Of a stretch of DNA of 64,000 nucleotides, positions 7,606 to 17,217 are shown one piece after another. Every line of letters begins with the position of its first letter. Position 1 is the first letter of the stretch. The stretch is taken from NCBI RefSeq assembly GCF_029945705.1, contig NZ_JAQSDC010000040.1, positions 1 through 64,000 of the forward strand. Reading direction: 5' to 3'. Below the pieces are notes generated by a model, which ran no database searches, had not been told where the DNA came from, and saw only the letters and a program-made list of their open reading frames with translations. The position numbers were made by a program, and so were the translations under genes. This stretch comes from Methylotenera sp. (GTDB lineage Bacteria; Pseudomonadota; Gammaproteobacteria; Burkholderiales; Methylophilaceae).

Positions 7606-8379
7606 CTAAGTAATCACTCGCCAATCAAAGCCTTCTAGCTGATCAGCAATTCCAATCCAATCGTCTTGGCAACTTAGTACCTTTGCTAAGCTAGCCTTAG
7701 CAAGCGCTGGTGTATTGTTTTTTGCACTTAGGTGCGCAGCCAAAATATGTTGCAACTGACTGTTATCTAACTTAGATAATAAATTTGCCGAATCTTGATT
7801 CTCAAGATGCCCTAAATCACCACCGACGCGCTTTTTAAGCGCCCAACTATACGGCCCAGCTTGCAACATACTGGCGTCATGATTACATTCCAACACCAAT
7901 GCCTTACAACCACTTAACGTTTCAGCAATATGCGGTGTTGTGCGTCCAACATCCGTGAGCACACCCAACTTGTGGTTACCATCCGAAAAAACACATTGCA
8001 TCGGCTCGCGCGCATCATGCGGCACGGGATATGGCTGAACATGAATATCACCTACAGAAAACTCACTATGGCTATCCACAACATTTAATTGAAGATCATG
8101 CTGTGTGGGAATATATCTGCTAGACATTTTGAATGTGCCATAGGTGAGCCACACGGGGATTTTGTACTTAGCGGCAAATTTAAACGCACCGCCAGCATGG
8201 TCATCATGCTCATGCGTAATGACGATGCCAGCCAATTCATCTGGCTGTAGATTTAAGCGTGCCATTCTAGCGAGCGTTTCTTTAATACTAAACCCACAAT
8301 CCAGCATGAGTCTAGTTTGATTAACTTCTACGACTAGCGCATTGCCAGCACTGCCGCTACCCAGCGAAGCAAAGCGCAT
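7606..8379 (-). CDS. MBL-fold metallo-hydrolase (YycJ/WalJ-like)
   Basis: The 257-residue protein begins MRFASLGSGSAGN and carries the metal-binding motif THEHDDHAGG, typical of the YycJ/WalJ branch of metallo-beta-lactamase-fold hydrolases. Further ligand positions are visible in PVPHDAREP, LTDVGRTT, ECNHD and the late AAHLSAKNN. These proteins are thought to be nucleases or phosphodiesterases; the substrate is not settled. No signal peptide is present. It is the last gene of the minus-strand set dapA-bamC-MBL, 44 bp after bamC. Confidence 0.85.
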   Translation of the reverse strand: MRFASLGSGSAGNALVVEVNQTRLMLDCGFSIKETLARMARLNLQPDELAGIVITHEHDDHAGGAFKFAAKYKIPVWLTYGTFKMSSRYIPTQHDLQLNVVDSHSEFSVGDIHVQPYPVPHDAREPMQCVFSDGNHKLGVLTDVGRTTPHIAETLSGCKALVLECNHDASMLQAGPYSWALKKRVGGDLGHLENQDSANLLSKLDNSQLQHILAAHLSAKNNTPALAKASLAKVLSCQDDWIGIADQLEGFDWRVIT

Positions 8380-8423
8380 CGTATACTTGTCAGGTCTTTA
8401 CCTAGGTCAATTCCCAGGTAACC

Positions 8424-9689
8424 TTATTTTAGCTGCTCGTACATGAGTGCGATGATACGATTAGCTGTAGTCGTTTTAACACGGCCACCATCTTTATCAA
8501 CCACGGTCACTGCCGTCCCACCTGCATTACCTTCAGCAACTTTGATGCGATATTGTTTTTCTGGATTAGTTTTTTGCTTATCGTCACTACCCCAGAATTT
8601 TAGTTTTTCAACCATGCTTTTTTCTTCTTTGGCCTCTTTATTAGCGCCAGAAGCCTCTTTTTTGTCATCATTACCCCAGAACTTCAGGGTTTCGAATAAG
8701 CCTTTCTTTTTCTGTGGCGTATCGTCAATATCCACATCGGCATAGCGCACAAAGAACAAACCATTCGAACGGTCTTTATCTTCAATCACAAAGCCAACTC
8801 TGTCTAAAGCTAAGCCCACTCGGCGCCATGCGCGGTCAAAAGCATCATTTAACATTAATGTTGCGCTACCATCTGGCTCCTTCACAACATCAGCACGTTT
8901 TGGCGTGGTCGCTTGCGCCAAAATGGTTTTAGATTTTTGCTCTTCAACACCAAGTTTTACCATTAAGCGTCGTAATAACTCTGCGTCTAGCTCAGCATCT
9001 CTGGCGTCTGCAGTAGGTGCAGACTTTGCATCGGCTTTATAGCCAGTATCAATTTCACCTAGTTGCGTTTGCACACGATTTTTACCATCATCTGGCGCAC
9101 CGCTCACTGAGCGATGTGTCATGTAGATTTCAGTCGTATTTGCTTCGTCACCACGATCTAAACGCGTACGGAATTTTTTCTTATCCGCAAAACCAGATAG
9201 TTTATCTAGCCATTTATCAAACTTCTCGCCAACATTGCCTGAGTCATCTTTTTTAATAGCTTCAGCATCGATCCATTCGGTTTCCATTACACCGATTTGC
9301 GCATCCTCTGAACGCACAGCAAAACCTTGGTCTGTCCAGAATTCGCGTATCACTGGCCATATTTTTTCAGCTGGAGCATTAACCACCAACCAGCGCTGCG
9401 CACCAGCTCTTTCTAATCTAACGCCGTCAGGATTCGTCAGTACCTTTTCAACACCAGCGTCTTGGCTATCTTGCGCTTGGCTATAAGTTGAATAACTAGT
9501 ATTGCCAGGAATAGAGTATGCATCGCTCACTGGACTAGCAGTTAAATCTGGCGGCACTTCTAATGGTTTAGATCTACTAGCGCCTTTATAGTCTGACTCG
9601 TTATTAATGAACGGAATAGAGTCACAGCCAGCTAAAGTGGCAGTGAGCAGCATGTAAATGACGGTGCGCTGGATATGCATTTGTTTCAT
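8424..9689 (-). CDS. bamC: Outer membrane assembly factor BamC (NlpB)
   Basis: The 421-residue lipoprotein has a signal peptide with lipobox LAGC near residue 22, then the unstructured stretch rich in Pro/Ser (SKPLEVPPDLT) that in BamC contacts BamD. Two helix-grip domains follow, around residues 75-190 and 270-420. The position directly downstream of dapA is the standard one for bamC (dapX). The protein belongs to the BAM complex that inserts beta-barrel proteins. An insertion in the second domain holds two copies of LKFWG(N/S)DDK separated by a Lys/Glu-rich linker, which lengthens it beyond E. coli BamC. Confidence 0.9.
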   Translation of the reverse strand: MKQMHIQRTVIYMLLTATLAGCDSIPFINNESDYKGASRSKPLEVPPDLTASPVSDAYSIPGNTSYSTYSQAQDSQDAGVEKVLTNPDGVRLERAGAQRWLVVNAPAEKIWPVIREFWTDQGFAVRSEDAQIGVMETEWIDAEAIKKDDSGNVGEKFDKWLDKLSGFADKKKFRTRLDRGDEANTTEIYMTHRSVSGAPDDGKNRVQTQLGEIDTGYKADAKSAPTADARDAELDAELLRRLMVKLGVEEQKSKTILAQATTPKRADVVKEPDGSATLMLNDAFDRAWRRVGLALDRVGFVIEDKDRSNGLFFVRYADVDIDDTPQKKKGLFETLKFWGNDDKKEASGANKEAKEEKSMVEKLKFWGSDDKQKTNPEKQYRIKVAEGNAGGTAVTVVDKDGGRVKTTTANRIIALMYEQLK

Positions 9690-9735
9690 TCAGACCTCTT
9701 TAGAAAACGATTTTGCTTTATATAAAAAATATTGC

Positions 9736-10629
9736 TTATAAAATATCGGCTGGTTTGCAGGCATCGCGTAATACATCATGATATTGCGCAGACAAATGCA
9801 CCATAGGCAAACGAATACCCATTTTAATTAAGCCCATCTGCGCTAACACCCATTTAACGGGCATTGGGTTAGCTTCAACAAATAGTTTTTGATGTAACTG
9901 AAACAACTTAGCATTAATTTCACGTGCTTTAATCGCATCACCCGCAACGGCTGCAACGCACATTTCGTGCATTAATTTTGGCGCTACGTTACCAGTCACA
10001 GTAATCACGCCTTTACCACCAAGCAGCATTAAAGACATTGCGGTCGCATCATCGCCACTTAATACAGCAAAGTCTTTTGGCGCACGTAAAATCAAATCTG
10101 TTCCACGCTCAATGCCGCCAGTAGCATCTTTAATACCGATGATATTTTTATGGGCAGCTAAACGTAGCGTAGTATCATTGGTCAGGTCACAACCCGTGCG
10201 ACCTGGTACGTTATACAAAATTTGTGGAATATCTACAGCATTGGCAATGGCCATAAAATGCTGATACAAACCTTCTTGTGTAGGCTTATTGTAATAAGGT
10301 GCGACTAGTAAACAAGCATCTACACCAAGGTCCTTGGCTTTCTGCGTGAGTTCAATGGCCTCTTTTGTTGAATTTGCGCCAGTTCCCGCAATGACTGGCA
10401 CTCGACCATTCACTTGGCTCACTGCCGTTTTTATCAACAAACAATGTTCATCAAAATCGACAGTAGGTGACTCACCTGTCGTGCCTACGATGACAATACC
10501 ATCGGACCCTTGATCAATATGATAATCAATCAGCGTATTCAATGAGGGTATATCTAAACGCCCATCGTCAAACATTGGCGTAACGATAGCAACTAGACTA
10601 CCTTGAGCGACAGAACTACCTTGCAGCAT
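9736..10629 (-). CDS. dapA: 4-hydroxy-tetrahydrodipicolinate synthase
   Basis: The 297-residue TIM-barrel enzyme condenses pyruvate with aspartate semialdehyde in lysine and diaminopimelate synthesis. Diagnostic motifs are GTTGESPTV (substrate loop), YNVPGRTGCD (catalytic tyrosine and following arginine) and GIKDATGG, which contains the Schiff-base lysine. The length is normal for the family. It heads the minus-strand set dapA-bamC-MBL, with 46 bp to bamC. Its product feeds peptidoglycan precursor synthesis, whose Mur enzymes are encoded at the far end of the window. Confidence 0.97.
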   Translation of the reverse strand: MLQGSSVAQGSLVAIVTPMFDDGRLDIPSLNTLIDYHIDQGSDGIVIVGTTGESPTVDFDEHCLLIKTAVSQVNGRVPVIAGTGANSTKEAIELTQKAKDLGVDACLLVAPYYNKPTQEGLYQHFMAIANAVDIPQILYNVPGRTGCDLTNDTTLRLAAHKNIIGIKDATGGIERGTDLILRAPKDFAVLSGDDATAMSLMLLGGKGVITVTGNVAPKLMHEMCVAAVAGDAIKAREINAKLFQLHQKLFVEANPMPVKWVLAQMGLIKMGIRLPMVHLSAQYHDVLRDACKPADIL

Positions 10630-10931
10630 AGCAAACCTAAACTATTTGTAATTCAGCATTTTAACTTAAAAATTCAGTAAATAAACAGCTTCTATGTGCA
10701 AACTTATTTGCCTGCTAATTTGCTGATTGCTAATGAATATTCAATATCGTTATATCTGTATAATTATAGATACTTTGTTAAGTGCAAAACTTAGCGCTAG
10801 ATTAGGCGTCACAATGCTATCAGCACTATTTTTGAATAGTCTTTTAGGATTCGCGACCAAGCATAAACGCGGTATAATTCGCACTGAATTTTTACATACA
10901 TTTACTTAATCAGTATTGCCCAGAAGCGCAT
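10630..10931. promoter_or_regulatory. divergent dapA/rnfA intergenic region with a -10-like TATAAT
   Basis: The 302-bp gap between dapA and rnfA holds a perfect TATAAT at 10873-10878, about 55 bp before the rnfA start. A weak -35 candidate (TTCGCG, 10850-10855) lies 17 bp upstream of it. A 60-codon ORF in the gap has no ribosome binding site and is not accepted as a gene. No terminator or riboswitch is evident. Confidence 0.45.
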
Positions 10932-11525
10932 ATGACTATTGATTTCCACCATTACATTATGATTTTAATTGGCACAGTGCTTGTAAACAACATTGTGCTG
11001 GTCAAAATCTTAGGGCTTTGCCCGTTTATGGGCGTTTCTAAGAAACTAGAAGCGTCCATTGGCATGGCGGGTGCGACCGCATTCGTATTGAGTATAGGCT
11101 CAATGACAAGCTGGGGCGTTAATCAGTATCTGCTTGAGCCGAATAACTTGCAGTACCTGCGCACGCTTTCGTTCATTGTCATTATTGCCAGCGTAGTGCA
11201 ATTGACAGAAATGATTATGGAAAAGAATTTCCCTCCGCTTTATCAAGGCTTAGGCATATTTTTACCTTTAATTACCACCAACTGCGCGGTGCTTGGCATT
11301 CCACTACTGAATGCTCAAGCCAGCCATAGCTTTCTCGAGTCTTTACTGTTTGGCATGGGTGGCGCAATTGGATTTTCACTTGTACTTATATTATTCGCCT
11401 CCATGCGTGAAAGACTAGAAGCGGCTGATGTACCAGTGGTTCTTCGAGGTTCCGCAATTGCCATGGTGACTGCTGCGCTGATGAGTTTAGCTTTTATGGG
11501 TTTTGCTGGCCTAGATAAATATTAG
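10932..11525 (+). CDS. rnfA: Rnf electron transport complex subunit RnfA
   Basis: RnfA is a six-helix membrane subunit of the Rnf (Rsx) complex, which couples electron transfer between ferredoxin and NAD to ion translocation. The 197-residue product shows the family start ([21 protein letters not shown]), with the in-membrane cysteine region GLCPF that with its RnfE counterpart holds an iron-sulfur centre. A second cysteine motif is TTNCAVLG. The length is close to that of E. coli RsxA. It is first in the complete order A-B-C-D-G-E followed by nth, the same as in E. coli, with 54 bp to rnfB. Confidence 0.96.
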   Translation: MTIDFHHYIMILIGTVLVNNIVLVKILGLCPFMGVSKKLEASIGMAGATAFVLSIGSMTSWGVNQYLLEPNNLQYLRTLSFIVIIASVVQLTEMIMEKNFPPLYQGLGIFLPLITTNCAVLGIPLLNAQASHSFLESLLFGMGGAIGFSLVLILFASMRERLEAADVPVVLRGSAIAMVTAALMSLAFMGFAGLDKY

Positions 11526-11579
11526 ACCAAGCATTAAGCTAAATATCAGGTTAAATATTAAGTATTCAAGAACATCTAC

Positions 11580-12152
11580 ATGCTAATTTCACTTTACATT
11601 ATGCTTGGCCTTGCTTTGGTGCTAGGCACTTTATTAGGCATAGCCGCTTTACTCTTCAAGGTAGAGGGCGACCCGTTAGTAGCGCGTATCGACGCAATTT
11701 TGCCACAAACTCAATGCGGACAGTGCGGCTACCCTGGTTGCAAACCTTATGCAACAGCCATTGCCGCTGGCGAGGCGGACATTAACCAATGCCCACCTGG
11801 GGGTGATGCTGGTGCACACGCATTAGCCGATTTAATGGGTGTGGAATATAAGCCTATCAATGCAGCTAATGGCGTAGAAAAACCCAAAGCAGTGGCTTTT
11901 ATTGACGAGGCCACCTGTATTGGCTGCACTTTATGCATACAAGCTTGTCCAGTAGACGCGATTTTAGGTGCAGCTAAACACATGCACACTATCATTAGCT
12001 CTGAGTGTACGGGTTGCGAGCTGTGTTTAGCGCCCTGTCCCGTAGACTGCATTACCATGGTACCAGTCGCGGAGAATCCAGATAATTGGAAATGGAAATA
12101 TCCTGTAATACCCATTACAGCTGTGCCTTTTGAGGTTACGAATGCTAGCTAA
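11580..12152 (+). CDS. rnfB: Rnf complex iron-sulfur subunit RnfB
   Basis: RnfB passes electrons from ferredoxin into the complex. An N-terminal membrane anchor (about residues 1-25) is followed by the four-cysteine [4Fe-4S] domain ([13 protein letters not shown] with a later CPPGG). Two ferredoxin-type clusters come next: [16 protein letters not shown] and [16 protein letters not shown]. The 190-residue length matches the RsxB type rather than the longer RnfB with extra ferredoxin modules. It lies 70 bp ahead of rnfC. Confidence 0.96.
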   Translation: MLISLYIMLGLALVLGTLLGIAALLFKVEGDPLVARIDAILPQTQCGQCGYPGCKPYATAIAAGEADINQCPPGGDAGAHALADLMGVEYKPINAANGVEKPKAVAFIDEATCIGCTLCIQACPVDAILGAAKHMHTIISSECTGCELCLAPCPVDCITMVPVAENPDNWKWKYPVIPITAVPFEVTNAS

Positions 12153-12222
12153 TAATAAAAGTTAAACTTTAGACAAAATAAATAAAACCAAAAAATAAAT
12201 CCAAGATAAATAAAACTTAAGC

Positions 12223-14148
12223 ATGAATGCAATTATCAACTTTGCTAGCAATTTAATTCACGGCGTCTCTAGTAATAAAGATGTCTTTAAATTCAATGGT
12301 GGCGTACATCCGCATGATCACAAGGCGGAGTCAACCACGCTGCCTATCGCCCAGCTTGCTATGCCAGAAAAACTCATATTGCCATTGCGCCAACATGTTG
12401 GTCACATTCCTAAAATTTTAGTTCAAGTGGGCGACTTTGTACTAAAAGGTCAAATGCTTGCAGAGCCTGAGGGCGCATTGTCTGCCGCAATCCATGCGCC
12501 AACTTCTGGCACGATTACCGCCATTAGCGAGCAAGTTATTCCTCATCCATCTGGTCTGCCAGATATGTGCATCATGCTAGCACCAGATGGCAAAGATACT
12601 TGGGCGCAATTACAACCATTAGACTGGCGAAATACCGATAAAAAAGTGCTAGTAGATAGCCTACGTTCATCAGGCATTGTGGGCTTGGGTGGAGCAACGT
12701 TCCCTACACACATTAAATTGCGCACAAACGGCAAGTCTAACGTACATACCTTAGTGATCAATGCAGCCGAGTGCGAGCCTTATATCACTTGCGATGACAT
12801 GCTGATGCGCGAACGTGCAGAGCAAATTATCAAAGGCATAGAAATCGTACAATCTTTGCTAGGAGCAGAAAAATGTATGATTGGCATTGAGGATAATAAA
12901 CCTCAAGCCGCCAGTGCAATGTCAGTTGCTTGCGCCAATAAAGCGATGCAAGTAAAAGTCGTCCCTACACTTTATCCGAGTGGTGATGCGCGGCGCTTGA
13001 TTCATCTGCTACTTGATGTTGAAATTCCTAATGACAAACGCTCGACTGACGTTGGCATACAAGTATTTAACATTGCCACTTTGCTGGCGGTTTATCGTTA
13101 TTTTGAATTCGGCGAACCTTCCATCAACCGCATAGTGACGATGACTGGCAATGTTGTTAAGCCGCAAAATTTTGAAGTGTTGTTTGGCACGCCCCTGCAA
13201 TCGTTAATAGCCGCAGCTGGCGGTGCCAAAGTTGATACCACACATTACATCATGGGCGGCCCAATGATGGGCTTTGATTTACCTAACGAGCAAGTGCCGA
13301 TTACAAAAGCGGCAAACTGTATTATTGCTGCAGCACCCAATTTATTTGCAGCGCCGCCACCTGCCATGCCCTGCATACGTTGTGCGCGTTGCGCGGACGC
13401 TTGCCCAGTTAACTTACAACCGCAAGAGTTGTATTGGTTTTCAAAGGCAGATAATTTTGAAAAAGCGCGCGACTATAATTTATTTGATTGCATAGAGTGT
13501 GGTTGCTGCACTTATGTATGCCCAAGTGATATTCCATTAGTGCAATATTATCGCTATGCAAAAAGTGAAATTATCGCCTTGGATAAAGCCAAAGAAGCCG
13601 CTGACTTAGCACGCGAGCGCAATGATTTTAGATTAGCGCGAATTGAACGTGAAAAACTAGAACGCGCGCAAAAACATGCTGAGCGTGCGCAAGCTGGCAA
13701 GGCAGAAGCTAAATCGACTGAAACCTCATCAGCAGAAACTACGAAAGAGAAACCTTCAGAAAATCAGGAAGCTATGCCCAATACTGAAGCGAATACCACT
13801 GCAGCCACTGACAAACAAGCCGCCATTGCTGCAGCGATTGCTCGTGCTAAAGCGCAGAAATTAGCCTCGGCGAATGCAGCAGAATCGCCAAAAGAAAATG
13901 TTGCAGCTACTGAAACCACTAAAACGCCAGAGGCAGAAGCCGCAGAACTGAAAGCCAAACAGGACAAACAAGCACTTATCGCCGCCGCGATTGAACGCGC
14001 AAAAGCGCAAAAGTTAGCCGCGGCACAAGCAGGCGTAGCACCTAAAAATGTTGAAAACGTAAGTGCGGCTGTTCAGGCCGAAATTAATCAAACTGAGGCA
14101 ATACGCGAAAAAGTAAACTTGGCTACAGAAACTAAAAAGCCGGAATAA
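12223..14148 (+). CDS. rnfC: Rnf complex NADH-binding subunit RnfC
   Basis: RnfC is the NADH/FMN-binding peripheral subunit. The 641-residue product shows the N-terminal barrel-sandwich domain (about 30-120), the Complex I 51-kDa-like Rossmann region (GLGGATFPTHIK, INAAECEPYITCDD), a SLBB-like domain, and two [4Fe-4S] motifs (CIRCARCADACPVNL and CIECGCCTYVCPSDI). From about residue 440 a long Ala/Lys/Glu-rich tail follows, with two copies of a helical segment (AAIARAKAQKLA, AAIERAKAQKLA). Such variable tails are common in RnfC and probably form coiled coil. It is in the middle of the rnf operon. Confidence 0.95.
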   Translation: MNAIINFASNLIHGVSSNKDVFKFNGGVHPHDHKAESTTLPIAQLAMPEKLILPLRQHVGHIPKILVQVGDFVLKGQMLAEPEGALSAAIHAPTSGTITAISEQVIPHPSGLPDMCIMLAPDGKDTWAQLQPLDWRNTDKKVLVDSLRSSGIVGLGGATFPTHIKLRTNGKSNVHTLVINAAECEPYITCDDMLMRERAEQIIKGIEIVQSLLGAEKCMIGIEDNKPQAASAMSVACANKAMQVKVVPTLYPSGDARRLIHLLLDVEIPNDKRSTDVGIQVFNIATLLAVYRYFEFGEPSINRIVTMTGNVVKPQNFEVLFGTPLQSLIAAAGGAKVDTTHYIMGGPMMGFDLPNEQVPITKAANCIIAAAPNLFAAPPPAMPCIRCARCADACPVNLQPQELYWFSKADNFEKARDYNLFDCIECGCCTYVCPSDIPLVQYYRYAKSEIIALDKAKEAADLARERNDFRLARIEREKLERAQKHAERAQAGKAEAKSTETSSAETTKEKPSENQEAMPNTEANTTAATDKQAAIAAAIARAKAQKLASANAAESPKENVAATETTKTPEAEAAELKAKQDKQALIAAAIERAKAQKLAAAQAGVAPKNVENVSAAVQAEINQTEAIREKVNLATETKKPE

Positions 14149-14177
14149 CAAAAAGCCAGAATGAATAGGAAAATCAT

Positions 14178-15197
14178 TTGAACCGCTCACCGTACATCAC
14201 CGACGCACCATCCGTCAGCATTATTATGCTCAAAGTGCTGCTGGCGTTGGTGCCGGGCATTATCGCTTACACATGGATTTATGGCGGCGGCATTTTAGTG
14301 TCTCTTACCATCGCGACTACAACGGCTTTAGTGGCAGAAGCCATGTTACTTAAAATCCGCCAGCGTCCAATTAAGCCTTATTTAATGGACATGAGTGCCG
14401 TAGTAACTGCATGGTTACTAGCTTTGGCATTGCCACCATTAGCGCCTTGGTGGTTAGTCGTTGTAGGGACATTTTTTGCCATTGTCATTGCTAAACAACT
14501 ATACGGTGGCTTAGGTTATAACCCGTTTAACCCTGCAATGGTCGGCTATGCGGTATTGTTGATTTCTTTTCCATTGATAATGACTAAGTGGCCAGCACCC
14601 TTATTATTGGCTGATCACCCGTTAAGTTTTATGGAACAATTAAACTTTATTTTTAGCCATGTGCTGCCAAATGATATTAAAGTAGATGCGATTACTTCCG
14701 CTACACCACTCGACTACCTAAAAACACAATTGATGCTTAAACATGAAGTGGCCAGCATTACAGAGGCGCCTATATTTGGACAGTTTGGCGCAAAAGGTGG
14801 CGAAGTCGTGACTGGCGCCTACTTACTTGGTGGTTTGTACTTAATCCAACAGCGCATTATTAGCTGGCATTTACCAACCGCATTTCTAGCAGCTTTAGCG
14901 ACAATCTCACTTGTGTTTTATGCCATCAGCCCTGCTCATTACGCTAACCCGCTATTTCACTTAATGAGCGGCGCATCAATGTTGTGTGCATTTTTTATTA
15001 TTACCGATCCAGTCAGTGGGCCAACCACACCCCGCGGCAAACTTTACTTTGCGGCAGGTGTTGGCATACTCACTTATTTAATACGTGTATATGGTGGCTA
15101 CCCAGATGGCGTGGCATTTGCGGTGTTATTAATGAATATGTGTGTGCCATTGATTGATGCTCATACACAACCTCGCGTCTTTGGTCATAAAAAATAG
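14178..15197 (+). CDS. rnfD: Rnf complex membrane flavoprotein subunit RnfD (TTG start)
   Basis: The 339-residue membrane protein corresponds to RnfD/RsxD, which carries covalently bound FMN. The proposed start is TTG 14178, since the nearby ATG 14161 is out of frame and stops after six codons; AGGAAA lies upstream, and the N-terminus NRSPYITDAPSVS fits the family start. D170-A-I-T-S-A-T176 matches the D-x-x-[S/T]-x-A-T flavinylation pattern, making T176 the likely FMN attachment site. About nine hydrophobic segments are visible, and the conserved late motif GASMLCAFFIITDPVSGP is present. It lies 29 bp after rnfC and 17 bp before rnfG. No ApbE flavin transferase is in the window. Confidence 0.95.
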   Translation: MNRSPYITDAPSVSIIMLKVLLALVPGIIAYTWIYGGGILVSLTIATTTALVAEAMLLKIRQRPIKPYLMDMSAVVTAWLLALALPPLAPWWLVVVGTFFAIVIAKQLYGGLGYNPFNPAMVGYAVLLISFPLIMTKWPAPLLLADHPLSFMEQLNFIFSHVLPNDIKVDAITSATPLDYLKTQLMLKHEVASITEAPIFGQFGAKGGEVVTGAYLLGGLYLIQQRIISWHLPTAFLAALATISLVFYAISPAHYANPLFHLMSGASMLCAFFIITDPVSGPTTPRGKLYFAAGVGILTYLIRVYGGYPDGVAFAVLLMNMCVPLIDAHTQPRVFGHKK

Positions 15198-15214
15198 TCT
15201 GGGCATAAAACAGT

Positions 15215-15862
15215 ATGCAAGAAACCATATTTAAACATGCAGTAAAAACGGCCATCACGCTGGTAGCCTTTGCTTTTGTTGGTACGGCAATGCTTGCTTA
15301 CGTATTCGACATTACGCGTGCGCCTATCGAAGCTAGCGAAAAAGAAGCGCGCTTGGCACTGTTCAAACAAATATTGCCTGAAAGCACCTACGATAACGAT
15401 TTGTTAAAAGATAGTGTTGAAATTGCACCGAATGAACAACTGGGCAATCACCAACCCACAGTTGCCAACATCGCAAAACTCAACAACAAAACTGCGGGTG
15501 TAATACTAGAAGCCATTGCACATGATGGTTACAGCGGCGACATTAAATTACTGATTGCGATTCGTGCAGATGGCTCAATCAGTGGCGTCCGCGTACTCAC
15601 GCATAAAGAAACCCCTGGACTAGGCGATTATATTGATATTGCACGTGGTAACTGGATAAAACTATTCAATGATGAATCTGTCAATAAAACACCAACTGAG
15701 CAATGGCATGTAAAAAAAGATGGTGGTAAATTTGATTATATGGTCGGCGCAACCATCACACCGCGCGCAGTTGTGAAAGCTGTTTATAAAGCGTTGCAAT
15801 TTTATGATGTGAATAAAACAACACTTTTTGCAGTTGCTGCAATTGAGTCAAAAAATCAATAG
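15215..15862 (+). CDS. rnfG: Rnf complex flavoprotein subunit RnfG
   Basis: RnfG has one N-terminal membrane helix (about 12-32) and a periplasmic FMN-binding domain. The motif DYMVGATITPRAV contains T180, the predicted site of phosphoester-linked FMN. The LTHKETPGLGDYI motif is also typical. At 215 residues it matches the RsxG length. It is tightly packed in the operon, 9 bp before rnfE. Confidence 0.95.
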   Translation: MQETIFKHAVKTAITLVAFAFVGTAMLAYVFDITRAPIEASEKEARLALFKQILPESTYDNDLLKDSVEIAPNEQLGNHQPTVANIAKLNNKTAGVILEAIAHDGYSGDIKLLIAIRADGSISGVRVLTHKETPGLGDYIDIARGNWIKLFNDESVNKTPTEQWHVKKDGGKFDYMVGATITPRAVVKAVYKALQFYDVNKTTLFAVAAIESKNQ

Positions 15863-15871
15863 GAATTAGCC

Positions 15872-16552
15872 ATGAGCAACCTTTATAAAGAAATTAGCAT
15901 CAATGGTCTGTGGAAACAAAATCCTGGCGTAGTTCAGTTGCTGGGCTTGTGCCCAACCTTAGCCGTAACTACTAGCGCAGTGAATGGATTAAGTTTAGGC
16001 TTTGCCACCGCATTAGTCATGGCCGCTGCCAACGGCTCTGTTTCACCAGTGCGTAGATTTGTACCTAACGAAATCCGCGTGCCTGTTTTTATTTTGGTCA
16101 TTGCGGCACTCGTAACAGTGATTGACTTATCGATCAACGGCTTCGCTCACTCATTGCACAAAGTATTAGGCATCTTTATTCCACTCATTGTGGTGAACTG
16201 TATTGTACTGGCACGTGTAGAGTCATTTGCCGCGAAGAATGCACCTGTACCATCGATGTTGGATGGTTTTATGATGGGCTTGGGCTTAACGTTGGTGCTA
16301 GGTTTGCTAGGTGCTATGCGTGAGCTTATAGGTAAAGGCACGGTATTATCAGGCTTAGATTTAGTATTTAGCAACATGCCTAAACAGCTTTACATCATTC
16401 CTGACTATCATGGCTTCTTATTAGCCGTATTACCACCTGGCGCATTTTTAGGTTTAGGTACACTCATCGCGGTGCGTAATTGGATAGAAATTAGAAAAAC
16501 CGCTAAAATTAATACGCCTGCGCCTAATCTCAAACCAGCACTTAGTCATTAA
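15872..16552 (+). CDS. rnfE: Rnf complex subunit RnfE
   Basis: RnfE is homologous to RnfA and sits beside it in the membrane in opposite topology. The 226-residue product shows the matching cysteine region QLLGLCPTLAVT near residue 24 and VVNCIVLARVESFA in a later helix, consistent with the shared in-membrane iron-sulfur site. The length agrees with RsxE. A good ribosome binding site (AGGAATTAGCC) precedes ATG. It ends the rnf set, 5 bp before nth. Confidence 0.96.
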   Translation: MSNLYKEISINGLWKQNPGVVQLLGLCPTLAVTTSAVNGLSLGFATALVMAAANGSVSPVRRFVPNEIRVPVFILVIAALVTVIDLSINGFAHSLHKVLGIFIPLIVVNCIVLARVESFAAKNAPVPSMLDGFMMGLGLTLVLGLLGAMRELIGKGTVLSGLDLVFSNMPKQLYIIPDYHGFLLAVLPPGAFLGLGTLIAVRNWIEIRKTAKINTPAPNLKPALSH

Positions 16553-16557
16553 TATTC

Positions 16558-17217
16558 ATGAATGAGCAAAAACGCTTTGAAATCTTTAAGCGCTTAAGCG
16601 TAGCTATCCCGAATCCATCGACAGAGCTCAAGCATAGCAGTACGTTTGAGCTATTAATTGCGGTGATTTTATCCGCTCAGGCGACTGATAAGGGTGTGAA
16701 CCTTGCCACCGATAAACTATTTGCTATCGCCAATACACCAGAAAGCATTCTGGCCTTAGGTGTAGATGGTTTAGAGTTTTACATTAAAACGATAGGCTTA
16801 TATCACGCAAAGGCAAAGAACGTGCTTGCCACCTGCCAAATGCTGATTACACAGCATGATTCGCAAGTACCTAATAATCGAAAAAGCTTAGAGGCTTTAC
16901 CTGGTGTTGGTCGCAAAACTGCCAACGTGATTTTAAACACTGCGTTTGGTGAACCCACGATTGCAGTAGATACGCATTTATTCAGACTAGGCAATCGCAT
17001 TAAACTGGCAACAGGCAAAACTGTTTTAGAAGTTGAAATGAAGTATCTAAAAACGATACCCAAAGAATTTATGCAAGATGCGCATCATTTACTCATCTTG
17101 CATGGGCGTTATGTTTGCACCGCGCGTAAACCAAAATGTGCCGAATGTTGTATTCAAGACTTATGCGAGTACGGCGCAAAAGAATACGCTACTTATCCAA
17201 CTTCAAGTCAGTCATGA
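16558..17217 (+). CDS. nth: Endonuclease III
   Basis: The 219-residue DNA glycosylase/AP lyase removes oxidised pyrimidines. It has the helix-hairpin-helix LPGVGRKTANVI with the catalytic lysine, the catalytic aspartate in VDTHLFRLGNR, and the C-terminal [4Fe-4S] motif C-x6-C-x2-C-x5-C (CTARKPKCAECCIQDLC). The length is standard. It follows rnfE as in the E. coli rsx-nth operon, and its stop overlaps the start of the FIST gene. Confidence 0.97.
   Translation: MNEQKRFEIFKRLSVAIPNPSTELKHSSTFELLIAVILSAQATDKGVNLATDKLFAIANTPESILALGVDGLEFYIKTIGLYHAKAKNVLATCQMLITQHDSQVPNNRKSLEALPGVGRKTANVILNTAFGEPTIAVDTHLFRLGNRIKLATGKTVLEVEMKYLKTIPKEFMQDAHHLLILHGRYVCTARKPKCAECCIQDLCEYGAKEYATYPTSSQS

Noticed and set aside
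10727-10909. 60-residue ORF between dapA and rnfA
   Set aside because: No ribosome binding site, no recognisable features, and it overlaps the probable rnfA promoter.
14962-14985. RnfD SGAS taken as a flavin site with Thr lost
   Set aside because: The D-x-x-T-x-A-T motif at T176 is intact; SGAS lies in a different, later conserved segment.
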